In this document: positions 21,474-30,126 of the stretch, piece after piece
Position numbering within the stretch: the first letter of the stretch is position 1
Layout: each line of letters starts with the position of its first letter
Source: Rosenbergiella gaditana
GTDB lineage: Bacteria; Pseudomonadota; Gammaproteobacteria; Enterobacterales; Enterobacteriaceae
Length of the DNA stretch: 64,000 nt
Assembly (NCBI RefSeq): GCF_018494065.1
Contig: NZ_JABBFR010000013.1
Location: 1 to 64,000, forward strand
Direction: 5' to 3'
Translations under genes and position numbers: made by a program
The notes under the pieces: generated by a model
Seen by the model: the letters and a program-made list of their open reading frames with translations, nothing else
Told to the model about the DNA's origin: nothing
Databases searched by the model: none

Positions 21474-23450
21474 TTAGGATAGCCAACGCTCAGTAAACTC
21501 TGCTTCAGGAAGTGCTGGTGAGTAGAGGTATCCTTGGGCAATACGAATGCCACGCTCAAGCAGCCAATCGCGTTGTACTTCTGTTTCAACCCCCTCTGCG
21601 ACCACGTCAACATGGATAATGTCTGATATCGCCGCAATCACCCGTACCATTTTATCGTCAACCGGAAGTTCAGAGACAAAGCTACGATCCAGTTTAATCC
21701 TGCGAACCGGCAATGAACGGAACTGATGGAGATAATGGAGATTAGAGTAACCCATCCCAAAATCGTCGAGCACCATCGATACGCCCGCTTGCTCAATAGG
21801 ACGCAGTACCTTCATCACCCAAGCGGTGTTGGTAATTTGTGCTGTTTCCGTAAGCTCAAGGACTAAGGTTCCTGGCTGTATGCGGTATTCAGTGAGAAGC
21901 TGTTTTAAAAATTCCACCGTTGAACTATCGCGTAATTGTGCAGCAGAAAGATTAACACTCAGGGGTAGGTCTATCCCCTTTGCTTGCCAACTGGCGAGCA
22001 TACGACAGGCTTCTTGAAAGACCCAGCGCCCGATTTCCGGCATGACCCCAATTTCTTCGGCTGTCGTAATAAAGTTTTCTGGCAGCGAATAGCGCCCATC
22101 ATCGCGACAAACACGCAGTAATGCTTCGGCACCACTGATTTTCCCAGTCTTCATATCGATTTGTGGTTGAAGGAAAAGCGCATAGTGCTTCTGCTGTATC
22201 CCTTTCAAGATCTCTCTAATCTGCACTAAGCGCCGATGTGACCTTTCCGTCATTTCTTGATCAAAAAAGAGTGCTTGATTGGCGCCTTTCGTCACTGCAC
22301 TTTGCATTGCGGCGACCCCGGACTCAAGTAATGACTCCGCGCTCATCTCATCAGGAGTGGTGTAGGCAATACCGATGTGCGCTTGTGCCTGTAAATACAG
22401 ATTCTCTACATGAAAAGGTTCAATAAGCGCTTCAATATAGGCTTCGGCGTGGCCGATTAAGGCTAAAGGCGCTGGGGCATATTTAAAAAAGAGAATGAAC
22501 TGATTATCCGCTAATTGCCCAACCAAAATATCGTCGTTGACCAGTTGGCGGATTTTTTTTGCGAACAGTCGTTTTACTTCACGTTGGTTTTCAGAACCGA
22601 GAAGACTGTCTAATGGCGCAACCCTAACGGCCATTAATGCCACATGGCTAGATTGCGAGCCCATATGTTGCTCCATTATGCCCAACAGCAACGCTTGGGT
22701 CGGCAGTTTCGTCAGCACATCATGGGTGGTCGCCTGCTCAAGCTGCTCATAGATAGTCCCGCTCATTCGCTGTCGATGATTAATTCCCCTTACTAACACG
22801 CCAATTTCATCACCGCGATGCCCCGCTGGCAGGGGGACTTCTACTTCAGACCCACAATACGGCAGGCTTTGTAGAGAACGAGCCACATGACGTAACGGAT
22901 AGACCACTAAACGGTTAATAAACCAACTGATTGATATTGAGAGCACTAACGCTAACAGCAGATAAGTGACAACCATTGTTCCGATCGTTGAACGGATAAA
23001 CTGATAGACACGCGTCGAGTCAGCTTCTAACACCAACGATGCCAGGGGCTTAGGCATTCCTGTATGTTCTGGCGAATAAAGCGGTAATGAAATAATCACC
23101 GGGAGATTAAAGAGACGAGTGATCACGGCTGGAACGGTATCGTAATCGGTAAAATCGACTTGTAGCGCCTGAAATCCATCAGGCAGTGTAATTTCTGCCT
23201 TACCCAAGACACCAGCCGGTTTTAGGGAGTTTAATAAGCGCTGTGCGTCTTCAATATTTCCACGCAGTACTGCATCCGACAGGGGTTGACGAATGGTATG
23301 TGCAATATTTTCCATTTGTTGTGCATATTCAATACGACGCTGCCCAACAAAATGGAATAACTGAATAATGGTAAAAATACAGACAACCACAATGACAACA
23401 GAGGAAACTGTTGCCATTTGTTTGATTGTCAGTGAGCGATGCACGCGCAA
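21474..23450 (-). CDS. pdeK: Membrane GGDEF/EAL protein, probable c-di-GMP phosphodiesterase
   Basis: 658 residues: two membrane segments (about 12-31 and 157-178) around a periplasmic sensor, HAMP-like linker with PLRHVARSL, a degenerate GGDEF domain (the GGDEF box reads QLADNQFILFF, so no cyclase activity expected), and a C-terminal EAL domain. EAL-domain residues are present: GAEALLR, NLSAAQLRD, LELTET, DDFGMGYSNLHYLHQF, KLDRSFV and EGVET. Resembles YhjK/PdeK (HmsP-like), which sits next to yhjJ in E. coli too. The start is uncertain: TTG at 23450 has GAGAAGGA about ten bases upstream; GTG 23444 and ATG 23417 are alternatives. Confidence 0.85.
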   Translation of the reverse strand: MRVHRSLTIKQMATVSSVVIVVVCIFTIIQLFHFVGQRRIEYAQQMENIAHTIRQPLSDAVLRGNIEDAQRLLNSLKPAGVLGKAEITLPDGFQALQVDFTDYDTVPAVITRLFNLPVIISLPLYSPEHTGMPKPLASLVLEADSTRVYQFIRSTIGTMVVTYLLLALVLSISISWFINRLVVYPLRHVARSLQSLPYCGSEVEVPLPAGHRGDEIGVLVRGINHRQRMSGTIYEQLEQATTHDVLTKLPTQALLLGIMEQHMGSQSSHVALMAVRVAPLDSLLGSENQREVKRLFAKKIRQLVNDDILVGQLADNQFILFFKYAPAPLALIGHAEAYIEALIEPFHVENLYLQAQAHIGIAYTTPDEMSAESLLESGVAAMQSAVTKGANQALFFDQEMTERSHRRLVQIREILKGIQQKHYALFLQPQIDMKTGKISGAEALLRVCRDDGRYSLPENFITTAEEIGVMPEIGRWVFQEACRMLASWQAKGIDLPLSVNLSAAQLRDSSTVEFLKQLLTEYRIQPGTLVLELTETAQITNTAWVMKVLRPIEQAGVSMVLDDFGMGYSNLHYLHQFRSLPVRRIKLDRSFVSELPVDDKMVRVIAAISDIIHVDVVAEGVETEVQRDWLLERGIRIAQGYLYSPALPEAEFTERWLS

Positions 23451-23877
23451 TAGATAGCCATCCTTCTCAAATTACAAAAAATTTTTCGATATTGAGTATA
23501 TCCCAGCCTTTTACCTTAATTGTCAGCAATTATCCATCAATCTAGTTATTTTGATTAAGTTTTTTTGAATTTTAAAATTCAAGCTTACGGGTCCTTTTAC
23601 ACCTGTGTCGTCTTTCTAGCAGAATATAAACTTTAGGGTGCATTGACTCCGGCGTGCTTAAACAAAGCCCTACTACTCAGATAAATGAGGAATTTTTTCA
23701 TTCAAGTACTGTGGGCAGGCTATCAGAGCCGCGTAACACGAACTCATGGAATACTATCTGGACTAGGATTTATTCTGCCATCATCGATAAATATCTATAT
23801 CAATACTGCGTTTATTTTAGGTAGGAAGGATATCGATGTGAAGTGCCGCTATTTGCGCCAAGCTAAGCATTTCGCGC
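23451..23877. other. Intergenic region with no recognised gene
   Basis: About 430 AT-rich bases between the EAL gene and tRNA-Pro. An open frame on the plus strand (23685-23912) codes for a 75-residue protein with no recognisable features and runs into the tRNA terminator, so I do not call it. No RNA family was recognised. Confidence 0.4.
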
Positions 23878-23906
23878 AAAAAAAACCTGAACATAGTGTT
23901 CAGGTT
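23878..23906 (-). terminator. Rho-independent terminator of tRNA-Pro
   Basis: Stem AACCTGAAC / GTTCAGGTT with a five-base loop; on the minus strand it is followed by eight T. Directly downstream of the tRNA-Pro gene. Confidence 0.88.
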
Positions 23907-23915
23907 TCTTAAATT

Positions 23916-23992
23916 TGGTCGGCGAGAGAGGATTCGAACCTCCGACCCACTGGTCCCAAACCAGTTGCGCTACCAAGCTGCGCTACTCGCCG
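23916..23992 (-). tRNA. tRNA-Pro (anticodon TGG), second copy
   Basis: 77-nt tRNA with encoded CCA, identical at every base to the tRNA-Pro at 1159-1235. Its position beside eptB is where E. coli carries proK, whose anticodon is CGG; here the anticodon is TGG. It has its own promoter and terminator. Confidence 0.97.
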
Positions 23993-24002
23993 ATGGGGGC
24001 GC

Positions 24003-24031
24003 ATATTACTGCGCTCCCCGCCTAGCGTCAA
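24003..24031 (-). promoter_or_regulatory. Sigma-70 promoter of tRNA-Pro
   Basis: Minus strand TTGACG, 17-bp spacer, TAATAT, then a GC-rich discriminator GCGCCCCC. A strong stable-RNA-type promoter ten bases upstream of the mature tRNA. Confidence 0.85.
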
Positions 24032-24079
24032 CCGCTTTTTAACGATCTCGGTTGCGAGTGCCTAAAAACACAGCAGGGT

Positions 24080-25789
24080 CTAATGTTGCGCCGTGGCAGC
24101 CTTAATCGCCGCTTCAGCCGTTGCCCGGTCACACCAGTTATTTTTTGCGTTGATACCGCCGTTATCTGAACGATATCCTAAGCAGCCCATTAATGAATCA
24201 AAAATCTCAGTATGTTTATGCATCACACCTGCTCTTGCTTGCTGTTGTAATAGGCTAAAACGCTGTTTGTTATCGCTATCCTCCAGGTAAGGAGTAGAGG
24301 CCCAGACAATCATCGGCACGCGGAATTGCTCAGGAGGGGCCATTTCACGCGGTGTTCCATGGAAATGCATGTTGTCACTGATCGATTCACCATGATCAGC
24401 CACATAAAATACAATCGCCTTCTTATCACGCAGCTGATCATAAATTGCCTCCAAAGTATGGTCGACATATCTCACAGAGTTATCATAAGCGTTTATCAAT
24501 TGTTCTTTGGAACAGAAATTGTTACTGCCAATACACTCTGGCGTGTACTTAGCAAAACTTCTTGGATAACGCTGCGAATACAAGTAGTGTGAACCCTTGG
24601 TATGTAAAATTATCAGATGCTTTCCTTTTGGAAAATTACTCAATGATTGCGCGACCTTAGGAACCAACAACATATCATCAACCGTTTTCCCTCGATTTTC
24701 AGGTTCGGAACCGATCTGTTCGCGAAATTCGATATTGTTTGCATCGGTCTTACTATAAAACCATACCTCTCCCTGCATCGCATAAAGCTCTGAGGTAAAC
24801 CCGAGTTCACGTAATACTGAGAACACGTTCTCTTCTTTAAGGGTACGACCCGGATCATTTGCGGCACCGCCTTCACGCACAAACATACAACGTAACGATA
24901 ATTTCGTCGCCGTATCACAGGACTGCCCTCTGAAAGCCGCTAAATTACTCTCTTTTGCTAAATTTGGGGTAGTATCACGACCATAACCAAAGATCCCCAT
25001 ATGATCCCAGCGCGTTGTTTCGCCAATCACAAAAACAACATAGGTATCGTCGAGACTTTTTGGTGCCGTATAGTGAAAACGTGCTGCAGGATCGATGAGG
25101 TCTTCAGAAAAGACATCTTCATTTAAGCGTGACCAAGCGAAAATACCTAATGAAGATAACCAGTTAGCGGGCAAATAGGTATGTGCGACGGTTCCGCCAT
25201 AACTTGGCAAATCGCGGTTTGTTTGATGTTCTTGTACTTTATAGGCTTTATCAAGGGTACGAATTGGCAGCCACGCTAGAGCCAACGCTAAGCATAAGAT
25301 TCCCCAGCTCACTGCCGCTGACTTAACCTGTCGCGATTGCACCACTAAACTCGCACGGCACTCGTTTATCCAGATCAAAAAGAGCGGCGGTACACCTAAG
25401 ACGATTAGCCATAGATAAAACCATATTCCCACCACTTCGGTGGTTAAGTCCGTATCTGTGGTCGTGAGTACCGAAGCGATAATCCCATAGCCAATAATGA
25501 TATTGTACATAAACATGTAATAAGCACTGGCAACGGAGACCAGCACTATTACGGAAGAGAGAATTTTGGCACACCATCTCCCCCCCAAAGACGTTAAGCG
25601 TAAAACTAAAAAAGTAGCAAAAAAAGTCGCCAGCACTTCGGCTATAACCGAACTCCAAGTCAGTAACGTCGGTTGTTGAAACGCCACTTTTATATGTCGG
25701 TAAAGTATTACACTGTTTAAAAACCACCCCACGTACATCGCGAGAAAGAGAGATACTTGAGCTTGACTCAACGTACGAACTTTTATCAT
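24080..25789 (-). CDS. eptB: Lipid A Kdo phosphoethanolamine transferase EptB
   Basis: Adds phosphoethanolamine from phosphatidylethanolamine to the outer Kdo of lipopolysaccharide, at the periplasmic face. 569 residues from ATG 25789: five N-terminal membrane segments, then a periplasmic alkaline-phosphatase-fold domain. Zinc-site and nucleophile residues are in VIGETTRWDHMGIFGYGRDT (Glu257) and SCDTATKLSLRCMF (nucleophile Thr293), with VADHGES and HGTPREMAPPEQ later. Very close to E. coli EptB. A TTG three codons upstream could also start it. Confidence 0.95.
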   Translation of the reverse strand: MIKVRTLSQAQVSLFLAMYVGWFLNSVILYRHIKVAFQQPTLLTWSSVIAEVLATFFATFLVLRLTSLGGRWCAKILSSVIVLVSVASAYYMFMYNIIIGYGIIASVLTTTDTDLTTEVVGIWFYLWLIVLGVPPLFLIWINECRASLVVQSRQVKSAAVSWGILCLALALAWLPIRTLDKAYKVQEHQTNRDLPSYGGTVAHTYLPANWLSSLGIFAWSRLNEDVFSEDLIDPAARFHYTAPKSLDDTYVVFVIGETTRWDHMGIFGYGRDTTPNLAKESNLAAFRGQSCDTATKLSLRCMFVREGGAANDPGRTLKEENVFSVLRELGFTSELYAMQGEVWFYSKTDANNIEFREQIGSEPENRGKTVDDMLLVPKVAQSLSNFPKGKHLIILHTKGSHYLYSQRYPRSFAKYTPECIGSNNFCSKEQLINAYDNSVRYVDHTLEAIYDQLRDKKAIVFYVADHGESISDNMHFHGTPREMAPPEQFRVPMIVWASTPYLEDSDNKQRFSLLQQQARAGVMHKHTEIFDSLMGCLGYRSDNGGINAKNNWCDRATAEAAIKAATAQH

Positions 25790-26109
25790 TACACCCAACT
25801 TGTAAAAAATATGTCCTCTATCAGGACAAGACTGAGAGTATTAGAATAAAAATGAGTTCGAAAAAAAAGAAAAAAGCACAAAAAAATAAGAAAAAAAGCC
25901 CATTTTAAAATTATGCACAGGTCATTTTTCACATCCTGACCAAAATATCAGGTTCTCCGCCAGACTGAACTCTGGCTACTGACCATTAATTTTTAGCGTA
26001 ATTTTCATATTGCCCCGTTGGCGTTAGGCGCTGTTTGCTCTATTCTACTGATCACGCGCTTGAGATATCTCATAGGCTGCAAACCGGTTTAATTCAGGAG
26101 TTGTAATCA
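25790..26109. other. Divergent eptB-yiaF intergenic region
   Basis: 320 bases with an A-rich tract (about 25859-25910) likely to be curved. A tiny frame at 25852-25908 (18 codons, nine of them Lys) is discussed as a finding but not called as a gene. A possible ribosome-binding sequence CAGGAG precedes yiaF. Confidence 0.4.
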
Positions 26110-26814
26110 ATGGCATCAGGACTTTCACAAATGATGAAAAAAGTAGGTGGGTTAATTGCGTTACTGATGGTGATGTGTCAACTCACTGCGTGTGGCGATA
26201 AAGATGCGAACCAACGTAAGGCATTTGGTGACTTCTTGCAAAATACGGTAATGCGTAGCGGAACTCAATTACCTGCACTGAGCGAGAACCAAAAGAAATC
26301 GTTCGGTAACTACGTGGGCGACTACGCAATTCTCTATGGTTTTTCACAACAGCTTACCCGCGCGCTGAACGATGGTATCCGTCCTGTGACTGATCAACTT
26401 TCAGCTATTCACACCCCACAGGATTATTTAGCCCAACGTGATGCATTACGTCAGGCAGGTGGTGCACTCAATGTAGTCTCTCAACAAGTACAAAATGCAC
26501 GCAATTTAGCGGATAGCAGCAAAAGTTCTTTAAAACTGCCGGAAGATCTACAGAAAGTGTACGAAGAGGCTTACAAGAAGACGGTTACTACCCCAGCAGA
26601 TAACTTGCAGCCTATTTTACCTGAACTGCAAGCGTTAGCGCAGGCGGTACTGGACACTGCTGACTTTTTACAAGCACAAGATTCTCATCTCAGCTTCAAT
26701 AATAATGCTGTCCAATTCCCAACGCAGGATCAAGTAAATCAATACAACACTTTAGTCGGTAATATTAGCAGCCATGTTAATTCTCTGACCCAAGCAAAAG
26801 GTTTACTGCAGTAA
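26110..26814 (+). CDS. yiaF: DUF3053 lipoprotein YiaF
   Basis: 234-residue lipoprotein: hydrophobic signal (GGLIALLMVMCQLTACGDK) with lipobox LTAC, lipidated Cys28. The mature part begins with AFGDFLQNTVMRSG and keeps VGDYAILYGFSQQ, both typical of the DUF3053 family to which E. coli YiaF belongs. Function unknown. The residues after Cys (Gly-Asp) would favour retention in the inner membrane if Asp at +2 or +3 acts as an avoidance signal; this is inference. Confidence 0.9.
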   Translation: MASGLSQMMKKVGGLIALLMVMCQLTACGDKDANQRKAFGDFLQNTVMRSGTQLPALSENQKKSFGNYVGDYAILYGFSQQLTRALNDGIRPVTDQLSAIHTPQDYLAQRDALRQAGGALNVVSQQVQNARNLADSSKSSLKLPEDLQKVYEEAYKKTVTTPADNLQPILPELQALAQAVLDTADFLQAQDSHLSFNNNAVQFPTQDQVNQYNTLVGNISSHVNSLTQAKGLLQ

Positions 26815-26826
26815 TAAAGCTTTCGC

Positions 26827-26852
26827 CGTAGGTGGATTCTGCTCCACCTACG
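26827..26852 (+). terminator. Hairpin between yiaF and yibL
   Basis: Perfect 10-bp stem CGTAGGTGGA / TCCACCTACG with a six-base loop, 13 bases after the yiaF stop. No T-run follows, so it may stabilise or attenuate the message rather than end it. Confidence 0.5.
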
Positions 26853-26906
26853 CTGCTCCTGCCTCATTTTTCGTGTATCCTATCTCAACGCAGAAAGGAG
26901 CCCATT

Positions 26907-27269
26907 ATGAAAGACACCATCAAGGCTGAAATTAAACGTCTCAGCGACCAACTCGATAGCATTAACCACAAATCACAACCGCTGTTAGAAAGCGGTAATG
27001 TGGAGAAGTTAGGCGAGTTAATGAAAGAAAAATTAACGATTGAAGAAGAACTTCAACGTTTACGTGAAGCTCATACCGCAAGTTTGAGTAAAGAAGCGCA
27101 GAAACTACAGAAACTCGGTTTTCAGCGAGCAATCACTAAGAAAGAGCAAGCGGACATGGGAGCATTAAAGAAGCGTGTTCGTGGTATTATCGTTGTTCAC
27201 CCAATGACTGCACTGGGCCGTGAAATGGGCTTAGAAGCCGTTACAGGCTTTGCACGCGAGAAGTTTTAA
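26907..27269 (+). CDS. yibL: YibL family ribosome-associated protein
   Basis: 120 residues from ATG 26907, preceded by AAAGGAG. Charged helical N-terminus ([15 protein letters not shown]), then the conserved block [20 protein letters not shown] and [14 protein letters not shown] shared with E. coli YibL. YibL has been found with ribosomes in E. coli; its role is unknown. Confidence 0.93.
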   Translation: MKDTIKAEIKRLSDQLDSINHKSQPLLESGNVEKLGELMKEKLTIEEELQRLREAHTASLSKEAQKLQKLGFQRAITKKEQADMGALKKRVRGIIVVHPMTALGREMGLEAVTGFAREKF

Positions 27270-27279
27270 GTCATTACGC

Positions 27280-27317
27280 GAGGAGAAGGTCGATAACCGA
27301 CTTCTCCTCATTATTTA
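27280..27317 (+). terminator. Terminator after yibL
   Basis: GAGGAGAAG with inner GTCG pairing CGAC and CTTCTCCTC, one bulged base, followed by ATTATTTATT. Serves yibL and lies between convergent genes. Confidence 0.7.
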
Positions 27318-28256
27318 TTGTGCGCCTTTTTGATCTATTTGCTGCTGTAAATCGTCCAATAATTGATAACGTCGACGGTACTCTGCACGCTTCTTACTGG
27401 CAATATCCTCAATACTTTTTCTTGGCTGAGTCAACGGTAATAAGAAAAGTTTAGTAGACTGCTCTTCCCCACCCAAGGTCGTCCAAAATTCGTTATAACG
27501 CGCATGAATCAGCTCGCGCTTACTAAAGCGGTAACGTAACTCTTTGACGAAGATATGAGAATCATCTCCCACTGCACAGATCTGCGTAAGATTACAGGCC
27601 TTGGCAATCAACATTATCGCTTCAATTAACAAACGCTTTGGAAAAATGCCTTCACAGGCTTTCGTCGCATCACGAATAATATTCTGGTCAAGATGGCGAC
27701 CTGGTCCTTGTAGACCGGCAATGATAATACTCGGTTTTCGTTGGTAATCGGCTAAGGAGAAACTGAGACTGGTAATGGCTTCTTCGCGGAAGTGAAACAT
27801 AAGCGTCAGTTCACCCTCACGGTCAAATATTGCCGGCACGCAATAAATATTGATTGGTTCATCATTTTTCCCAAGCCAGCTCAATAGGGGCGTTTCACAC
27901 CGTTGACCTGATAAAAATGCTGTCAGTTCGCTCTGGCCAAGTTGCTCAATACGCTGATAATGCGAAATAATCTTTTCAGCACGTTGCGAAGCTTTCAAAC
28001 CACCAATCAAATAGGGCCGATGAATTTTTGCCGGCAAAATGCCGTGGGTTTCCAAAATCAGCGGTAAATTTTTCAATCGCGCCAACGAGGAAAAATAACG
28101 GTAACTCACGAAAGGCGAGCAAGCGCTACGAAAAATGAACTTATTATAAAAGCGCCCACGTTTCCAAGCCCGATGTGGCTTGTATTTACGCAACAGCAAA
28201 TCAACTAATAATTGCTTATGAGTAAGGGGCTTATTCGAAGAGATCGAAGTAGACAT
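27315..28256 (-). CDS. DUF535 (VirK/YbjX) family protein
   Basis: 313-residue protein of the DUF535 family, to which Shigella VirK and E. coli YbjX belong; these are linked to envelope or antimicrobial-peptide phenotypes but have no known reaction. Seen here: basic N-terminus (KYKPHRAWKRGRFYNKF), FHFREEAITSLSFSL, GLQGPGRHLDQNIIRDATKA, KRLLIEAIM and a C-terminal coiled, charged tail with SIEDIASKKRAEYRRRYQLL. No membrane segment or signal peptide is evident. It stands alone between yibL and sodA. Confidence 0.8.
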   Translation of the reverse strand: MSTSISSNKPLTHKQLLVDLLLRKYKPHRAWKRGRFYNKFIFRSACSPFVSYRYFSSLARLKNLPLILETHGILPAKIHRPYLIGGLKASQRAEKIISHYQRIEQLGQSELTAFLSGQRCETPLLSWLGKNDEPINIYCVPAIFDREGELTLMFHFREEAITSLSFSLADYQRKPSIIIAGLQGPGRHLDQNIIRDATKACEGIFPKRLLIEAIMLIAKACNLTQICAVGDDSHIFVKELRYRFSKRELIHARYNEFWTTLGGEEQSTKLFLLPLTQPRKSIEDIASKKRAEYRRRYQLLDDLQQQIDQKGAQ

Positions 28257-28353
28257 AGGTCTCTCTAGGGCTAAATGATGTGTGTTGAGTCGATTTTATG
28301 TCTAATTGAATAAACTTGTACTAAATAAAATGCGATAAATACTAAAAATAGAA

Positions 28354-28387
28354 AGCCTCATACAGATCTCTCAATCTGCATGAGGCT
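28354..28387 (-). terminator. Terminator after sodA
   Basis: Long stem AGCCTCA-TGCAGAT / ATCTGTA-TGAGGCT (one mismatch region) with a six-base loop; minus-strand sequence after it is TTCTATTTTT. Confidence 0.8.
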
Positions 28388-28403
28388 AAACTGTGTACGA
28401 CAC

Positions 28404-29021
28404 TTATTTTGCGTTAGCAAAACGTGCTGCAGCTTCGTCCCAGTTCACAACGTTCCAGAATGCCTTGATGTAGTCAGGACGTTTGTTTTGATATTTCAAA
28501 TAGTAAGCATGTTCCCATACATCTAGCCCGATAATTGGATAGCCAGATGCGCCAGAGATTTCTTCACCCATTAATGGGCTATCTTGGTTAGCCGTTGAGA
28601 CGACGGCTAATTTGTCACCTTTTTTAACCAGCCACGCCCAACCTGAACCGAAGCGAGTTGCCGCCGCTTTTTCGAATTCCTCTTGGAATTTTTCAACACT
28701 ACCGAAGTCTTTTTCGATAGCTGCTTTTAATTCACCTTGCAGAGTGGTACCTGTTTTCAAGCCTTTCCAGAAGAAGCTATGGTTGGCATGACCCCCTGCG
28801 TTGTTACGTAAAAACACTTTCTTATCAGCAGGAACTTGATCTAATTGAGTGATCAGCTCTTCAACAGGCAGATCAGCAAATGGCGTCCCCTCAAGGGCAG
28901 CATTAGCATTGTTTACATAAGTCTGGTGATGTTTAGTATGATGAATTTCCATCGTTTCTTTATCGAAATGTGGTTCTAACGCATCATAAGCATACGGTAG
29001 GGATGGCAGTGAATAACTCAT
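28404..29021 (-). CDS. sodA: Superoxide dismutase [Mn] SodA
   Basis: Cytoplasmic dismutation of superoxide. 205 residues from ATG 29021 ([20 protein letters not shown]), with GAGAGG upstream. Metal ligands: His27 (EIHHTKHH), His81 ([10 protein letters not shown]), and the Asp and His of [14 protein letters not shown]. The [13 protein letters not shown] and NQDSPL residues favour the manganese type. Expected to be controlled by SoxS, Fur or ArcA in relatives; I did not assign sites. Confidence 0.97.
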   Translation of the reverse strand: MSYSLPSLPYAYDALEPHFDKETMEIHHTKHHQTYVNNANAALEGTPFADLPVEELITQLDQVPADKKVFLRNNAGGHANHSFFWKGLKTGTTLQGELKAAIEKDFGSVEKFQEEFEKAAATRFGSGWAWLVKKGDKLAVVSTANQDSPLMGEEISGASGYPIIGLDVWEHAYYLKYQNKRPDYIKAFWNVVNWDEAAARFANAK

Positions 29022-29271
29022 GTTCAACCTCTCCAATTAAGTGTTTATCATACAGCGTCAATAAAGTGATACTGTTCAGACTGTTCTCTCATTATAGTTA
29101 AATAATTGATCTGGAAAAGAAGAAACAATGCCTTATTAAAGGTAAGGTTTTTATGATTCATCACATACTTCCATTATATTGGCCGACAATTGAACCATTT
29201 CACCGCAAATTGTCACCTCATACCTCTATAATCCTGTTTTTTGACTAAGCTTATCGCCGATAATACCTAAA

Positions 29272-30060
29272 CTAACTGATTACTCTCTGAGCATGAGTAT
29301 AAATGACCGCACGCGTTCCGCGACTAAAACCCACTAACGTTAAGCCGTACTCTTGAGCGATATCTACCGCACGTTGGGTCGCTGCTGACGCCGCACAGAG
29401 GATTTCAACCCCACAGCTGATGGCCTTTTGTACCATTTCATAACTTGCTCGACTGGAGATCAGTACACACCCCTCTTCTCCCCAGTCGGCGTTGGCTCGT
29501 GCCCCAAGTAATTTATCCAACGCAACGTGCCGACCAATATCTTCATACCCTGCACAGACATTTCCGTGGCAACCAACCCATGCCGCAATATGCGTGCACG
29601 CTGTCTGCTGGCCAATAGGTTGCAAATGTTTTAATTGTTCGAATGCCGAACTGAGGTGGGATAAGGAAAACCGTTGTGTAAAAGGTAAGGGCTGCCGAGG
29701 ATGAGCTAACATCGCTAGCTGTTCTGTACCACAAAGACCACAGCCGGTCCGCCCTGCTAGCGACCGCCGTCGCTGTTTTAATGCCATAAAACAGCGGCTT
29801 GCTAACTCAATGTGCACCTCTACCCCGAGCGGATGAGGTGAGAGAGTGATTCCATAAATCTGTTCAGGACGCTCAATGATCCCCTCCGACAGTGAAAACC
29901 CTATCGCAAAAGCCTCCAAGTTGTGGGGTGTACACATCATGACGACATGGGAGATGCCATTGTACATTAAGGCGACCGCCACCTCTTCTGCGAGGTAATC
30001 CTCTTGATGTCTTGTTCCCTTTGGTGACCACTCAACGATGGGAAAGGTTTTCGCTGTCAT
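29272..30060 (-). CDS. fdhD: Formate dehydrogenase sulfurtransferase FdhD
   Basis: Moves sulfur from IscS to the bis-MGD molybdenum cofactor, needed for formate dehydrogenase activity. 262 residues; the conserved CxxC is in GRTGCGLCG (Cys107 and Cys110). Also [23 protein letters not shown], and [14 protein letters not shown] near the nucleotide-like binding pocket. Alone here; its client formate dehydrogenase is not in the window. Confidence 0.94.
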   Translation of the reverse strand: MTAKTFPIVEWSPKGTRHQEDYLAEEVAVALMYNGISHVVMMCTPHNLEAFAIGFSLSEGIIERPEQIYGITLSPHPLGVEVHIELASRCFMALKQRRRSLAGRTGCGLCGTEQLAMLAHPRQPLPFTQRFSLSHLSSAFEQLKHLQPIGQQTACTHIAAWVGCHGNVCAGYEDIGRHVALDKLLGARANADWGEEGCVLISSRASYEMVQKAISCGVEILCAASAATQRAVDIAQEYGLTLVGFSRGTRAVIYTHAQRVIS

Positions 30061-30074
30061 GATTTTACCCTATT

Positions 30075-30107
30075 AAAAAAAAAGCCCGAAGACTCTCTCC
30101 GGGCTTT
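30075..30107 (-). terminator. Terminator after glyS
   Basis: Stem AAGCCCG / CGGGCTT with an eleven-base loop, followed on the minus strand by nine T. Ends the glyQS message. Confidence 0.9.
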
Positions 30108-30126
30108 ATCACTGTACGCCTAATGG

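Noticed and set aside
23685-23912. 75-residue plus-strand frame before tRNA-Pro
   Set aside because: No recognised domain or good ribosome-binding site, and it ends inside the tRNA terminator.
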